Shown here piece after piece: positions 48,406 through 62,420 of a stretch of DNA of 64,000 nucleotides. This DNA is from Niebla homalea (lineage: Eukaryota; Ascomycota; Lecanoromycetes; Lecanorales; Ramalinaceae), in NCBI GenBank assembly GCA_019925105.1, contig JAHGAU010000039.1, positions 310,001 through 374,000 on the forward strand, written 5' to 3'. The notes below the pieces were generated by a model. The model ran no database searches. It saw only the letters and a list, made by a program, of their open reading frames with translations, and was not told the origin of the DNA. A program made the position numbers and the translations under genes. Positions within the stretch are counted from its first letter, which is position 1. Every line of letters begins with the position of its first letter.

Positions 48406-49753
48406 AAATTTAAGTACTATTAATAATTATAATATAATTAATATTTTATTAATACCGTCTTCCGTATACTTTATTAACGATAATAACTAAAAAAGACTTT
48501 ATTATAAGGGGGTTTCCCTTAAGCTTAATCCCTTTATTAATAAATTAATAATAATAAATATCGTAAAGCCAATAAATAAAGGATTAAATAACGATTAATA
48601 ACCTTTAAAAACTAAAAAAAAAAAGATACCCTTAAGGTATATATAACCTTAAAAAAACCGTTACGGTATTAATATTAAGTATTTAATTAATATTATAGAA
48701 AGCCCAAATATAATTTAAGAACGACTTAAGGATTAATATAAGCTATAAGGGTCCGGACTATATATAAAGTTTATATAGAAGCTTATAGGCTTATAAAAGA
48801 CCTTAAATATAATAATTAATAAGTATAATAGCCGTTATTAAAAAGTTTATATTAAGATTAAAGCGATTAATAATTCCTTAATTATCCCGGATTATTTTAT
48901 TATTTAAATATTCTTAAATAAATTAAAAAAGTCGTAATAAACATAGTATTTAATATTTACTTAAACGGCTATATAATAAAACCCGGGTACCCTTAAATTT
49001 CACGATATTATATAAAGCACCCGTAATAAGGAGGCTCGGGCGGCTATCCAGTAATTAAACGTCTCGATATAAGCCTATAAGGATACGTTAAAGGGTTATA
49101 ATAAAAGGACCTTTAATAAGACCCGGGAAAGGCCTATCTATTAATATTATACCCAGAAAAAACGTAATAATAAGTATATTAAAAATAAATATTAAAATCT
49201 TTACTTTAAAAAAAAGTTTATAAAGTTCCGTATTAAGAAGCTTAAGATTATTAAAGAAATTACTACGCTTATAAACCTTTCGGTAATAGACTTTTACTCA
49301 TTAACGTATATATAATAATTAATAACGATAATATTAATTACCTTAATAAATTTATAAAAGTTAATAATCCTCGATAATAACTATAATTAATATATTTTTC
49401 ATAAAAGGAGATTCTTTCGGGGGGAGTTAAAACCCTATTAATCCTTATTTTTAAGGCTTAAATTAATAAGAACGAGCTATATAGGGGGTATAAGTATTAC
49501 CTATATAATATATAAAGTGGATAATAAGCCCGTTAAGGTAAAATTCACGGATACGGTATATTTCCCGGTAAATTCAGTTAATTTTATATTTAAAACGTAA
49601 CTTTTAGACTATAAGGCTTAACTTAATATAACGTAGACGGTCCGGATAATAATATATAGTAAAAAAAAAGCTTATTTATAGTAAATAAAACGGCCTTTTT
49701 ATAGTCGACCTATAGGAATTTACCCTTATTATAATAACGTTTAACGTACCTTC
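48406..49753 (+). mobile_element. CopA-3 (plus), segment 2: gag to pre-integrase
   Basis: Continues CopA-3 after CopA-4, colinear with CopA-2 from about 25740 to 27070. No intact frame. Interrupted at 49754 by CopY; the left target copy CCTTC is at 49749-49753. Confidence 0.9.
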
Positions 49754-52700
49754 TGTTGGAGTGTTAATGACTCCTCATGGTGTTGTCTAGTTCATACACG
49801 TGTTGATTCAGAAGTATAATGTATAATAAAGCACCTGGCCGTACTTCTCAGAACGGCCGGGTATCCTTTATAGATATCTTTACTCTTTTTATACATATTT
49901 AAATAATTGAATTAATAAATACGTTATATACCTATTATATTAAGTTCTAAGCCCGGCGTGGCTATAACTATATATTAAGAAATATTTAAATAATTAATTT
50001 ATTTATTAAATTAAAATACGGATTATTTACTATATTATATTAACTATAGTAATAATAATACTTAAAGATAAATTTTATAATACCGCCGATTATAAAAAGT
50101 AAACGGAAAAGGCTCGATAAAATATTAATTGATTATATTAAGGTAATAAAGTTAAAAAGATCGTTAAACTATATATTATAATATATAAACGCTTAATCGG
50201 CCCTTATTATAATAAATATATAAAAGGTCGTTGAAGAGAATATCCTTTAAAATATTAACTTTATTACTTTATTAACAGAATTAAAGGTTAAAGTAATTAA
50301 GGTCTTATTAATTTTAAAAGAATAGAAGAAAGCTTATAATTAAGTATAGGTTATCCTTAATATAATTATTAATAATATAATCCGTTATTAAATTAAAGGG
50401 ATTTAGAATCCTTACTTAATTTAAAAAAAGCTTAAGCAGCTTTATATTATTAAGGATACGATAATTAGGGATTAAATACTTTAATAATTAAACTTATTTA
50501 AATACGTAAGTTTATAAGAATATTCTTAAGAGTTTAAACGGCTTTAGAATAAGCTTTTTAACCTTAAGGCCGACGTATTAAATTAATAATATATTATATT
50601 CTTCCGGATAAGCCTAAAAGAAAAATATAATGTATATATATTCCTATTAGAGTAAGCCGTAAAGAATAAAGGTATTAAAATAGATATCGATTAATTTACT
50701 ATTACTCTTATTGAGTATAACCGTTAATAATCTAATATAAACGAGGTTATAAAGGTAATATAAGCCCGAGTTAATAATTACGGTAAATAGGAAAAACCCA
50801 AGAATAATAAGCTAAAAAAGAAGGATAAATATATATATTATAAGGGGTTATATAAAATCAATAAATATTAATATAAATATCCTGATTAACGTTTAAATGG
50901 TTAAAAACCAAAGGATAAGAAACTTAACGTTAAAAAGGGAATAAAAAAAGGTTAAATTAAATAAAGAAGAAACTATAATTATAAGGGCCTTTATTATAAG
51001 AATTAATACTTTTATTTAAACCAATAAAATAATATTAATAATAAAGTATAACTTATTATTACCTTAATAAAAATAAGCTTACTTTATCCTTAATATAACG
51101 GCCGATATTTACTATACGTAAGATCGTATTCTCTTTATAAATTACCGATAAGTTAATAATATAAATATTAACTTTTAAATAAAGGGTATCTTTAATAATA
51201 AGGATATAAAAATAATAAGGATTAAGATAATTACCTTATAATCGGTCCTTAATAATAAAATAAAGCCGATTAAGCTAACGGATATATAATATATATTTAA
51301 GATAAATAATAACCTCGTCTTTTTCCAAGTTTTTAATAAAAAGGATTATAATATAATTATAGGATAAAAACGGTAATAAGTTTTTAATTCGGATAACCAT
51401 AACGTTTTTACTAGATTAATTCTCGATTAAAGTTTAATAATAAAACTTCAATTTATAATAATTAATAAAATATTAATAATTTATTTCTCAAAACCGGTAT
51501 TACAGGATTAACTATATAAATGTCTTATTTATTACGGGATAAACGTTATTAAATAAGCCGTAAAGATTATTACCGGTATTAATATAAAAAAAGCGGATTT
51601 ACTTTAATTATAAAAACTTAAATATAATCTTTATAAATTATATATTATAAGTAAATAAACGAGAACTTTATTATATTCTTATTATTATAAAAAGCGGATT
51701 AAGTATTTACTTAAAAAAGCTTATTAATATTATAATATCGCCGGTAATAATAATATTATACGTATTATTAATGGCTACCGTTATTATATAGCTTTAACCG
51801 ATAATATTATAGATATAATATTTATTTATATAATTAAGGGTTATAATAAATTATTAAAAATATTAAAGGAATACTTTATTAAAATAAAGGCTTAAGGATA
51901 TATTTTAATTTATATTTACGGTAATAATAAGATTATTATAAGTAAAAAGTACGTTATATTATATAAGGACCTTGGATTATAATATAAGATAATAGCTCTA
52001 TATAATTTATATTAAAACGGTATCGTTAAATACGGCTTTTAGACTTACTTTAATAAAGTAAGGTCGATTCTTTATATAGTTAATATACCTTAGAAATTTT
52101 AAGGTAAAGCTCTTACTTACTTAATTTATATAAAGAACCGGTTACCTATAAAGGTTATTAAGGGCGTAATATTACTTAAAGCTTAAATAATAAGTAAGCT
52201 TAATATTACTTATTTACGTTTATTTAAGTATTTTACGTACTATTATAAAAAGCTAAAAGTAAGAAAGCTTAAATATAAAAGTAAAAAATATTAATTTATA
52301 GACTATAAAACTTTAAATTAATATTAACTTTAAAATCTTAAATTAAAGAAAATTATTATCTTAACTTATATCCGTTTTAATAAATAAGTAATTATAGTTA
52401 ACGACGAAGAAAAATATAATAATACCGATTAAGTATTTATTAACGTTGTTACCAATAATAACGATAATAACGTTATAAATATAGATAGTAAAAAGGATAA
52501 TAATTTAAACTTAAATTCCTTAAATAAAACTTAATTAAATACTTAAAATTTATTAAATTCTTTAAATTTCTTAAATTTTATATATTCTTTAAAAATTAGA
52601 AATCTATTACCTTAATATAAATCCGATAATAATAAGATTAATTTTTATTCCGTCTATGAAAGTAAGAATTAGGGCAACAACGTTACTAACTTAAGTAAGG

Positions 52701-53992
52701 ATAATAAGGATAAGCCTTAAGGGTATTAATTAAAGGGAGGAATACATAAGGATTATAAGGCCCTTTTAAGAATAAAGATTAATAATAAAAAGGTAATTTT
52801 TATATATTTAAGAACTTATATTTTTATTTATAAAGCTTAAAGTATTATTTTAATTAAATTATTAATTTTACTTAACGTTTATAATACCTTAAAAGGCTTA
52901 GACGGTAAAAAGTAACTTAATGCCTTTAAAACCGAGCTTAATTATATAAATATATAAAAGGTCTAGGAACTCTTACTAATTTTATTAAACGTAAAGCCTA
53001 TATTAAAACGATAAGTATTATTATATAAATACGGATTTATAGGGGAGATTCTTTTATATAAAATCCGTTAAATAATAAAAGGATTTCGTTAATAATAAGG
53101 TAAGGATTACTTATTAACGTTTTCAGTTATAATAAAATTTATAAGTTAACGTTTATTACTTATAATTATAGCTTAAAACGATCTTAAAATAGAAGTAATT
53201 AATATCGTATCGGCCTTTTTTAAGGTTATTCTTAAAAACCGGATTTAAATAAAGTAATTATATGGTTTTATAAAGATTAAATTAAATAACGAATAATTAA
53301 TATATTATCTTTAAAAAGCATTATATAGCCTTAAATAAATTCTATTTAAATAATACTTTATATTATAAAAAATACTTAAATCTTTAAAATTTAACCGTAT
53401 AATTAAAAATTACTTTATATTTCATTATTTTAAAAAGAATATTATCCTCGTTATCTATATAAATAATATATTTATTGTCGTTAAGGATAAATAAGTTATT
53501 TAATAATTAAAAAACGTTCTTAAAAAATACTTCCGTTTAAAAGAGCTAAAGGATATTATATATTATTTAAATATAGATATTATATGTAACCGATCCAATC
53601 GTTCTATTTATATTATTTAATTAACCTATATTAAGCGGTTATTAAAATAAATAAATATGGAATTCTATCTTAATAAAGGATTATATATATTGATAATAAA
53701 AAGTATAATCCTGGAATAAATACCTAAAGGATATAAGGTAATAGAAATAGAGTAAAAGCTATATATATCTATTATAAATACTTTATAGTAAATAACTTAA
53801 ATAATATAATTTAACGTTCTTTTCTTTATTAATAAGCTGGGAAGCTTTACCGTAAACCCAATAATTATTTATATTAACGCGGTTAAGCGTATAGTAAAAT
53901 ACCTTAATTTAAGCTATAATATCGGTATACGCTATAATCCCGTTAAGGGAAAGAGTAAGAAGTTCATCGGCTATATAAACGTATCTTATATT
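49754..53992 (+). mobile_element. Ty1/Copia family Y, segment 1 (CopY)
   Basis: 5' LTR 49754-49942 (189 bp, TGTTGGAGTG ... TATATTA), then gag (about 49950-50900) with a degenerate CCHC knuckle near 50835-50890, protease (about 51094-51135), integrase (about 51770-52190), RT (about 53310-53600) and the start of RNase H. Split at 53993 by CopA-5 (left target copy ATATT, 53988-53992). Without CopA-5 the element is about 4.94 kb, complete, with target duplication CCTTC (49749-49753, 60773-60777). The outer part of the 5' LTR (to about 49870) is unmutated. Confidence 0.92.
51085..53600 (+). pseudogene. CopY pol remnant (protease, integrase, RT)
   Basis: Protease near 51094 reads I-T-A-D-I-Y-Y-T-stop-D-R-I-L-F, from the fungal Copia D-S-A-A-x-x-H-x-C-N-D-R. 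Integrase near 51771 reads G-Y-R-Y-Y-I-A-L-T-D-N, then Y-I-Y-G-N-N-K near 51930, and further on N-I-P-Q-K-F and Y-I-K-N-R-L-P. RT reads K-A-L-Y-S-L-K at about 53316-53337 and I-Y-I-N-N-I-F at about 53453-53475 for Y-V-D-D. Stops are mostly TAA. Clearly a separate family from CopA and CopX. Confidence 0.85.
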
Positions 53993-56900
53993 TGTTGAAG
54001 TTGAGAGGTTTAAGTTGCTTGATTATTACTATTATAAAGTGAGACTATATATAAGGCTATATGCCGTTATCTTACTTAGGTTTAATACGTCCGTTTTATC
54101 TAATTTAATCCGCGTTACGTAATCTCTTAAGTAACGATCCTATATATTTAATACTTTTTTTAAACTTCATATATAGCCCGTAAATCTTACTTATTAAATA
54201 GCTCCTTTATAACCTTAACGTTATATCCTTTTTATATAAGAGTTTAATTACCGTATTTATTAAATAACTCCCTTAATTATTAAGTGGTTAACTCCCTTGG
54301 TTATTAAGTTATTAGTTCCCCTATATAGCTATTATTTACCCATTATTTATTACCCGGCTTATTATTAAGTCCGCCGTCGGTAAGTATATAGTCCTTAAAC
54401 TGTTAATATAATGGCTTTTTAAGGCTTAAAACCCGTCTAAACTATATAAAGGTCTTGATAGGTAAAGCCTTTATTAACCCGTTAATTACCTATTCCGTAA
54501 TATAGATATATTCGAGATTAATAATATTAACTTTAAGTTATTCCTGTAGTTAATATAGTTGGATACTTATATGCTTTATCCTTACGTAATATACCGGGTT
54601 TTTAACTAATATAATAACCCCTTAATTATTACTATAGATCGTAATAATAAATATATATTTAGATTTATTAAGTTATATTTACCTTTATAAGTCCTTTAAC
54701 CAAATAGCTTCTTTAATAGCCTACGTTTATCCCGTATATTTAACTTTATAAATAAATAATATTACGATTAATTACCTTTTTAAAGATTAATAAATCGGTA
54801 TACTTTTTACATTAAAGAAATAGCTTAAAGTTAACCTACGGGTAAAATTAACCGTAAAATCGGAGTCAATATACTTATTAAGAGCCTTAAGCTTACCCTT
54901 ATATATTAACTAGAAATACATAATAATCCGTAAATAATATATAATTTACCTTATATATAATTAATATTAATAAAATAGATTTACGGAATATTAATTAATA
55001 ACTATTACCGTATAAAATATATCCGGTTATATACTTAATATAATATATATTAATAAGTTTACGGCCAATTAATATTACTATTTAAACTCCGGCTTTACTT
55101 AATAACCCTTAAATAATAATTCCGGCTTAAAATCGATTTATATAAGTATATACGTTAAATAAACTTCTTATTAATTATAATTTTATGTTACCCTTTAATA
55201 TAAGCTTTTTAATTAAGATGGATTATTTAATTTTATTAATTTTAAATAATAATAATATTTAAATAATAACTTATTAAATTTAAATTAAATATATAGAATT
55301 CTTAATTAAATATAATCTTTAAGTCTTAAATCCTTTATTTAAATAAATTAATTATTAAAATATTATTTATATATATAGTTATAATCGTACCGGTTTTAAA
55401 ATAAAAGAATATATAATAATCTATATAAATAAGTTTAAAACCTTATATAATTATAAACTTTTAGACATAATTATATTATAACTATAATAATTATTTTAAT
55501 TTATATAAGCCCTTTTTAAATTTATAATAAAATTTCTTACCGTCCTTACCGGTTTTTTTTTATCCTTTTAATTATTTTATATATATTTTTTCCTTACTAA
55601 AATTATAAAAGAACGTTATTTTAACGTTTATTTACTTTAAATTTTAATCGTTAACCGCTATAAAGGTAAAGAAAACCTTAAAGCTTATAAGTTTTATTAT
55701 TAAGGTAAACGTTTTATTATAATTAATATTTTTACGTTATTCAAAGCTATATATTACTTATTAAGCCTTATAATAAATTATATTATTATTAACTTTACAT
55801 TTAAGGGTATAAACTTACCGTTTTTATAATATTATTACGTTAACGGGGATTTAATTCCGCGTAATTAAGACTTAAGTATTATTTTCTTTAAGGGAATTAT
55901 ATTTATTATTTTCCGTTAATTTTTAATTTATTTAAATATATTTATTTATTATAGCTTTTTATAGATTTTAAGTTTAATAAGTTCCGGGGTTATTTTAAAA
56001 GATATTAAGGTTAAAAAGTTTAATAATTTATTTTTATTTTAAATTAATAAAGTTAAGAAAAAGAGTAAATTTAATAATATATTATACGGTTTATCCGGAA
56101 ATATAAGGTTAAAGTTATTTTTAATTAAATTCTTAATTTATTACTTTTACCCTTAATTATAATTAATCTTTAAGTTTTTAACCGTTAAACTTAAGGGGTC
56201 CGGTAAAGTTATTTATTAAATAAAGATTATAGCCGGATATATAAATTACTTAATAAAAATAAAGCTTATATTAATAACATCCGTTTTAATTAAATTATAA
56301 TTCCTGAACTTTTCTTTTAAATTAAGGTTTTATTAAAGCTTTTTTACTTTTTTAAGCTTTTAAATTTAATTAATAAATTCCTTATAATTTAAATTATTTA
56401 ACGGCGTTATCCGTTTTTCCTCGATATATATATTATATATATTCTTTATTATAAGGTTAAACCGTTTTACTTATAAATTAATTATTTTAAAGTATTTATT
56501 AATTCTTTTATTAAAACTTATTAAGATATATAGTTTTAACTTATTATTAAGCTTAATCCGGTAATTTATAATTCTTACGTATATAATTAACTTTAAAGTT
56601 TATATATAAGATACGTCCGGTTTTTTATTATATTAATTTTAATATAATATTACCTTTTAAGCTATATATATAATATCTATATAATTATATAATTTACCGT
56701 TTAAATTAATTCCGGCTAAAAGCTTTTAAATATACCCCTTATTACCTATATAGCCTTAATCTTTTTATTAATTTTCTGGTTAATCTTTTTATTAATTAAA
56801 TTTTATTTAAAGTTCTTACGTATTATTATTTTAAAAATAATTTTATATTATTTTAAATAATTTAAAAAAGCCTTAAACGTATATTTACCCCCGTTATTAA

Positions 56901-59900
56901 CTTAAAAACGTTTAATCTTTTAATTTGGGGGTTATTTATATTTAACTTTAAATTCCTTAAACCGTTAAACTACGTTTAATTTATATATTAATAAATAAAT
57001 TTTTAATATTATAATTTTATTAATAAAAGGTTATATAATATATTTTTTTTATTATACCCTTAAATATTAATTATCCTTAAAAGGTTTATATAAATAAGCT
57101 TTAACGGATTTTTTATAAGTTTAAAATATCCTTTATATAATTAAAAGTATAACCGTCCGGTAATATAATATATATAATAAGCGTTTTTAGCCTTATTATT
57201 ATTATAACGTTTACGTTTAAGATTTATTTTAATTAATACGTTTATTAATTAAAATAATTTTTAAGCTTTAAGGTAACTTATTTATATATATTAAACAAAT
57301 ATAGCCGAAAATATATTAAATATTATTATAATAAAAATAAGTTTTTATAAATTAATTATAAATAAGCCGTTTTATTTATTATAAGTAAGCTTTTTTTAAT
57401 TATATATTATTATCCGGACCGTCCGTATTATATTAAGTTAAATTTTATAATTTAAAAGTTATATCTTAAATATAAAATTAACCGAATTTACCGGGAAATA
57501 TACCGTATCCGTAAATTTTATTTTAACGGGCTTATTATCTACCTTATATATTATATAAATAATACTTATATCCCTTATATAATTCATTTTTATTAACCCG
57601 AACCTTAAAAATAAGGATTAATAAGGTCTTAACTCCCTTTAAAAAATCTTTTTTATAAAAAATATATTAATTATAATTATTATTAAGGATTATTAGTTTT
57701 TATAAGTTTATTAAGGTAATTAATATTATTATTATTAATTATTATATATACGTTAATAAATAAAAGTTTATTATTAAGAGGTTTATAAGCGTAATAGTTT
57801 TTTTAATAATTTTAAACTTTTTAATATAAAATTTTATAAGCTTCTTTTTAAAATAAAGATCTTAATATTTATTTTTAATATACTTATTATTATGTTTTTT
57901 TTAAGTATAATATTAATAAATAAACCTTTCTTAAGCCTTATTAAAGGTCCTTTTATTATAACCTTTTAACGTATCCTTATAGGTTTATATTAAGACGTTT
58001 AATTATTGGATAACCGCTTAAGCCTTATTATTACGGGCTTTTTATATAATATCGTAAAATTTAAGGATACCCGGGCCCTATTATATGGCCGTTTAAGTAA
58101 GTATTAAATATTATATTTATTATAATTTTCTTGATTTATTTAAGAATATTTAAATAATAAAATAATCTGGGATAATTAAGGAATTATTAATCGTTTTAAT
58201 CTTAGTATAAACTTTTTAATAATAATTATTATACTTATTAATTATTATATTTAAAGTCTTTTATAGGTTTATAAGTTTTTATATAAGCTCCGTATATAGC
58301 CCGGACCCTTATAACTTATATTAATCCTTAAGTCGTTTTTAAATTATATCCGGGCTTTCTATAATATCGATTAAATACTTAATATTAATATTATAACGGT
58401 TCTTTAAGGTTATATATACTTTAAAGATATTTTTTTCCTTTAATTTTTAAAGGTTATTAATTATTATTTAGTTTTTTATTTATTAACTTTATAATATTTA
58501 TTATTGTTAATTTATTAATAAAGGGATTAAGCTTAAAAAAACCCCCTTATAATAAAGTCTTTTTTAATCGTTATTATTAATAAAGTATACGGAAGATAAT
58601 ATTAATAAGATATTAATTATATTATAATTATTAATAGTATTTAAGTTTAAGTTTAATAACGTTTAATATATTAAAGACTTATTATTTAAGGGTAAAGGGT
58701 AGTTTACGTTAAATAACGGTATTTAATTCTTAACGTTTATACTTAATTTAAAAATAATAATATTTAATAAATTAATTAAGGGTTCCTTAAATACTTTCAA
58801 ATTAAAGCTATTATATAACTTCGGCATTTATAATAATAAGTAATCTTTATTTTTAGCTTAATTTTTATTAGTTAAATTAAGACGATCTTCCTTCCTTAAG
58901 TTTTTAAATATAAAAGGAAAAAGGATACTTTATATATAATAATACTATTAAATAATAAGCTTTAAATATTATACTTTATATAGGACTATTATATACTTTA
59001 AGGTAATAAGTAATATTTATAAGGTTTTATTAATTAAAGTATTCTTTATTCCGGTTAAGTTTAAAATGAAACTTTATAATATATTATAACGCTATATATA
59101 TACCCTTAAGATTATTATCCCTTTTTATTTAAAGACTCTTAATCTTTATAATTAAAATATTTAAATTTATTTTAATTATTTTATTTTAATTTAAAGGCTT
59201 TAATCTTTATAATCCGTAATAAGTAAGTTCGTTTTAAGTTTAATTATTTATTAAAGAATTTAATAATTAATTCTTAACCTTTTTTTTTTAAAAAATTAAT
59301 TTTTACTTTAAAAGGTTTAATTATTAATTATTTATTCCGTCCCGTATTTACTTTTTAAAATTAGATTAAAGCGAATAATTTTAAATTATAATACGTTTAA
59401 ATTTAAGTAATTTATCTTTAATTAATCTTAAAAAAATTTAATTTTAATATAATCTTTAAGGCTTTAAACTCGGTAAAATTCTATAATATATTTAATATTT
59501 ATTTAATATTTTAAATTTTTATTTAAACCCCGGTTAAGGCTTTACGTATATAAATTAACCTTAAAAGCCTTACGTTTCGGCTTTATTAACTTAATACCGG
59601 CTTAATTCTCCAGTATATAAACGTTTACGGCCTTTAATAGGGTTAAGAAATAACGGTTTATATATTCTTATTAATAAAATATCTTTTTTTTTTAATTTAA
59701 AAATATAAGTAATTAAATAAACTTCTTTATTTATAGTTATAATATTATACGCCTGGTTAAATCGATTTTTTAGTAATATAGCCTATATATAGGTATCGTT
59801 TACGGGTATATCTTATATTATAAGTTTACCCCCGTTTATAGGCTAAATTAAATATTAAGAAGATATTATTTAAGCACTTAAACGCGCAATCCGGGCTTAT

Positions 59901-60066
59901 AACTTATTAAAATTAAAAAGTATAAGTTACTTAATTATTACTATATATAAAATAAGACTATATATAAAACTATATGCCGTTATCCCACTTAGGTTTAACA
60001 CGTCCGCCTTATTTAATCTGATCCGCGTTACGTAATCTCTTAAGTGGCGATCCTGCACATTCAACA
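53993..60066 (-). mobile_element. Ty1/Copia family A copy 5, complete, minus strand (CopA-5)
   Basis: 6,074 bp with LTRs 53993-54153 and 59905-60066 and target duplication ATATT (53988-53992, 60067-60071). It is the innermost layer (inside CopY inside CopA-3 inside LINE-c inside W inside V). The coding frame of CopY RNase H resumes exactly across it. On the minus strand: primer site at about 59888-59904, gag, integrase (about 56900-57110), RT (I-Y-I-N-N near 55360-55384), RNase H (near 54740-54780). Although youngest by position it is as heavily mutated inside as the older copies. Confidence 0.95.
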
Positions 60067-60071
60067 ATATT

Positions 60072-60580
60072 AACGTTAAAGAGATATTTCGATTTATATT
60101 AAGTTATATTTTTTAATATTAAAATAGACTTATTTCGGCTCGTTCTTATTAATAAAATACCGTAATTATCTTATTAGTTAAGTCCGAGTATAATATGGCT
60201 TATAAAGCTATATAAGAAGCTCTTTTCCTTAACCCACTCCTTTATAAGATAGGCTACTTTAATAACGATATTTACCCCGTTACCTTACGAATTAATAATT
60301 AAGCGGCTATACGGATTACTAATAAGCCGTCCGATTACGATTATATTAAATATATCCGGAATTATTATTATATAATTTATAAAATAATAACTAAAATCAA
60401 GGAATTTACCCTTAAGTAAATTCTATTTAAGGAATAAGCAGCGGATATATTTATTAAGCCATTTAAATAAATAGAGTTTATCCCTGCCCGTAAGCTATTA
60501 AGCCTATATACCGTATTAAAGGATAAATAATAATAAATAAAGTGGATTACCGGTATTACCGTCGTTATCATTAAAGGGAG
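60072..60580 (+). pseudogene. CopY RNase H remnant, C-terminal part
   Basis: Continues from 53992 after CopA-5. Readable: R-S-S-F-P and T-H-S-F-I near 60210-60245, R-L-Y-G-L-L (from D-N-Q-A-A region), K-Y-I-R-N-Y-Y near 60346-60370, and K-P-F-K near 60459-60470 (from T-K-P-L), ending near 60560. The order and distance to the LTR match a Copia RNase H. The purine tract AAAGGGAG (60573-60580) follows directly. Frames on the opposite strand here are shadows. Confidence 0.75.
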
Positions 60581-60772
60581 TATTAAAGTGTTAATAACTC
60601 TTTATAATATTATCCAGTTTATACACGTATTAATTCAGAAGTATAATATATATTAAAGCACCTAGCCGTATTTCTCAGAACGGCCGGGTATCCTTTGCAG
60701 ATAATATCTTTGCTCTTCCTGCATACACCTAGATAACTGAATCAATGAATACGTTGCATACCCACTATATCA
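60581..60772 (+). repeat. CopY 3' LTR
   Basis: 192 bp, TATTAAAGTG (RIP form of TGTTGGAGTG) to CACTATATCA. The outer half (60640-60772) is unmutated; the inner half is mutated, the reverse of the 5' LTR. Followed by CCTTC (60773-60777). Confidence 0.93.
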
Positions 60773-62420
60773 CCTTCGGCTATGCTTACTTAATATATAT
60801 ATATAGGCTACCTCGGAGTTTAAAAATTATTTTAATTAACGGACGTATTAATTAAGATAGATCTTAAACGTAAACGTTATAATAATAATAAGGCCGAAGA
60901 CGCTTATTATACGTATTATATTACCGGACGGTTATACTTTTAATTATATAAAGGATATTTTAAATTTATAGAAAACCCGTTAAAGCTTATTTATATAGAT
61001 CTTTTAAGGATAATTAATCCTTAAAGATATAATAAATTAATGTATTATATTACTTTTTATAATCATAAGACTATAATATTAAAAGTTTATTTATTAATAT
61101 ATAAATCGGACATAATTTAACGGTTTAAAGAGTTTAAAGTTAGGTATAAATAACCTTTAAATTAAAATATTAAACGCCTTTAAGTTAATAACGGGGTTAA
61201 ATATACGTTTAAGGCTTTCTTAAATTATTTAAAATAATATAGGATTATCTTTAAAATAATAATACGTAAAAGTTTTAAATAAAATTTAATTAATAAAAAA
61301 ATTAACCGGAAAATTAATAAAAAAAACTTAAATTATATAGGTAATAAGGGGTATATTTAAAAGCTTTTAACCGAAATTAATTTAAACGGTAAACTATATA
61401 ATTATACGGATATTATATATATAACTTAAAAAAGTAATATTATATTAAGCTTAATATAATAAAAAACCAGACGTATCTTATATATAAACTTTAAAGTTAA
61501 TTATATATATAAGAATTATAGGTTATTAAATTAAATTTAATAATAAATCGGAATTATATATCTTAATAAATTTTAATAAAAAGATTAATAAATACTTTAA
61601 AATAATTAATTTATGGGTAAAACGGTTTAACTTTATAGTAAAGAACGTATATAACGTATATATTAAGGAAAGACGGATAATACCGTTAAATAATTTAGAT
61701 TATAAAAAACTTGTTAATTAAATTTAAGAGTTTAAGAAAATAAAAAAACCTTAATAAAACTTTAATTTAAAAGAGAAATTCGGGAATTACGGTTTAATTA
61801 AAACGGATATTATTAATATAGGCTTTACCCTTATTGAACGATTTATATATCCGGTTATAATCTTTACTTAATAAATAACTTTACCGGACCCCTTAAATTT
61901 AATAATTAAAGACTTAAAGATTAATTATAATTAAAAGTAAAAATAATAAATTAAGAACTTAATTAAAAATAATTTAACTTTATATTTCCGGATAAATTAT
62001 ATAATATATTATTGAATTTACTTTTTTTCTTAACTTTATTAATTTAGGATAAGAATAAATTATTATACCTTTTAATTTTAATATTTTTTAAAATAACCCC
62101 GGAACTTATTAAGCTTAAAACCTATAAAGAAGCTATAATAAATAAGTATACCCGGATAAACTAAGAGTTAATAAAAAATAATAAATATGGTTCCCTTAAA
62201 AAAAAAAAATATATTTAAGTTTTAATTACGTAGAGTTAAATCCCCGCCGGCGTAACGATATTATAAAGACGGTAAGTTTATACCCTTAAATATAAAGTTA
62301 ATAATAATATAATTTATTATAAGGCTTAATAAGTAATACGTGGCTTTAAATAACGTAAGGATATTAATTATAATAAAACGTTTACCTTAATAATAAAATC
62401 TATAAGTTATAAGGTTCTTT
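60773..62420 (+). mobile_element. CopA-3 (plus), segment 3: integrase to start of RT
   Basis: Resumes CopA-3 after CopY, colinear with CopA-2 from about 27075 to 28710. Integrase near 60975-61145 reads P-L-K-L-I-Y-I-D and K-S-D-I-I. Similarity stops near 62420 (GGTTCTTTTT), where LINE-e begins; the rest of CopA-3 lies outside the window. Confidence 0.88.

Noticed and set aside
42334..60066. Host gene broken by introns in the many short readable stretches
   Set aside because: The stretches follow Copia and LINE domain order, repeat between copies and are interrupted by TAA/TAG at glutamine or tryptophan positions, which is RIP damage and not splicing.
60377..60571. Open frame of 64 codons on the minus strand
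   Set aside because: It is the shadow of the plus-strand CopY RNase H, whose motifs are readable in the other direction.
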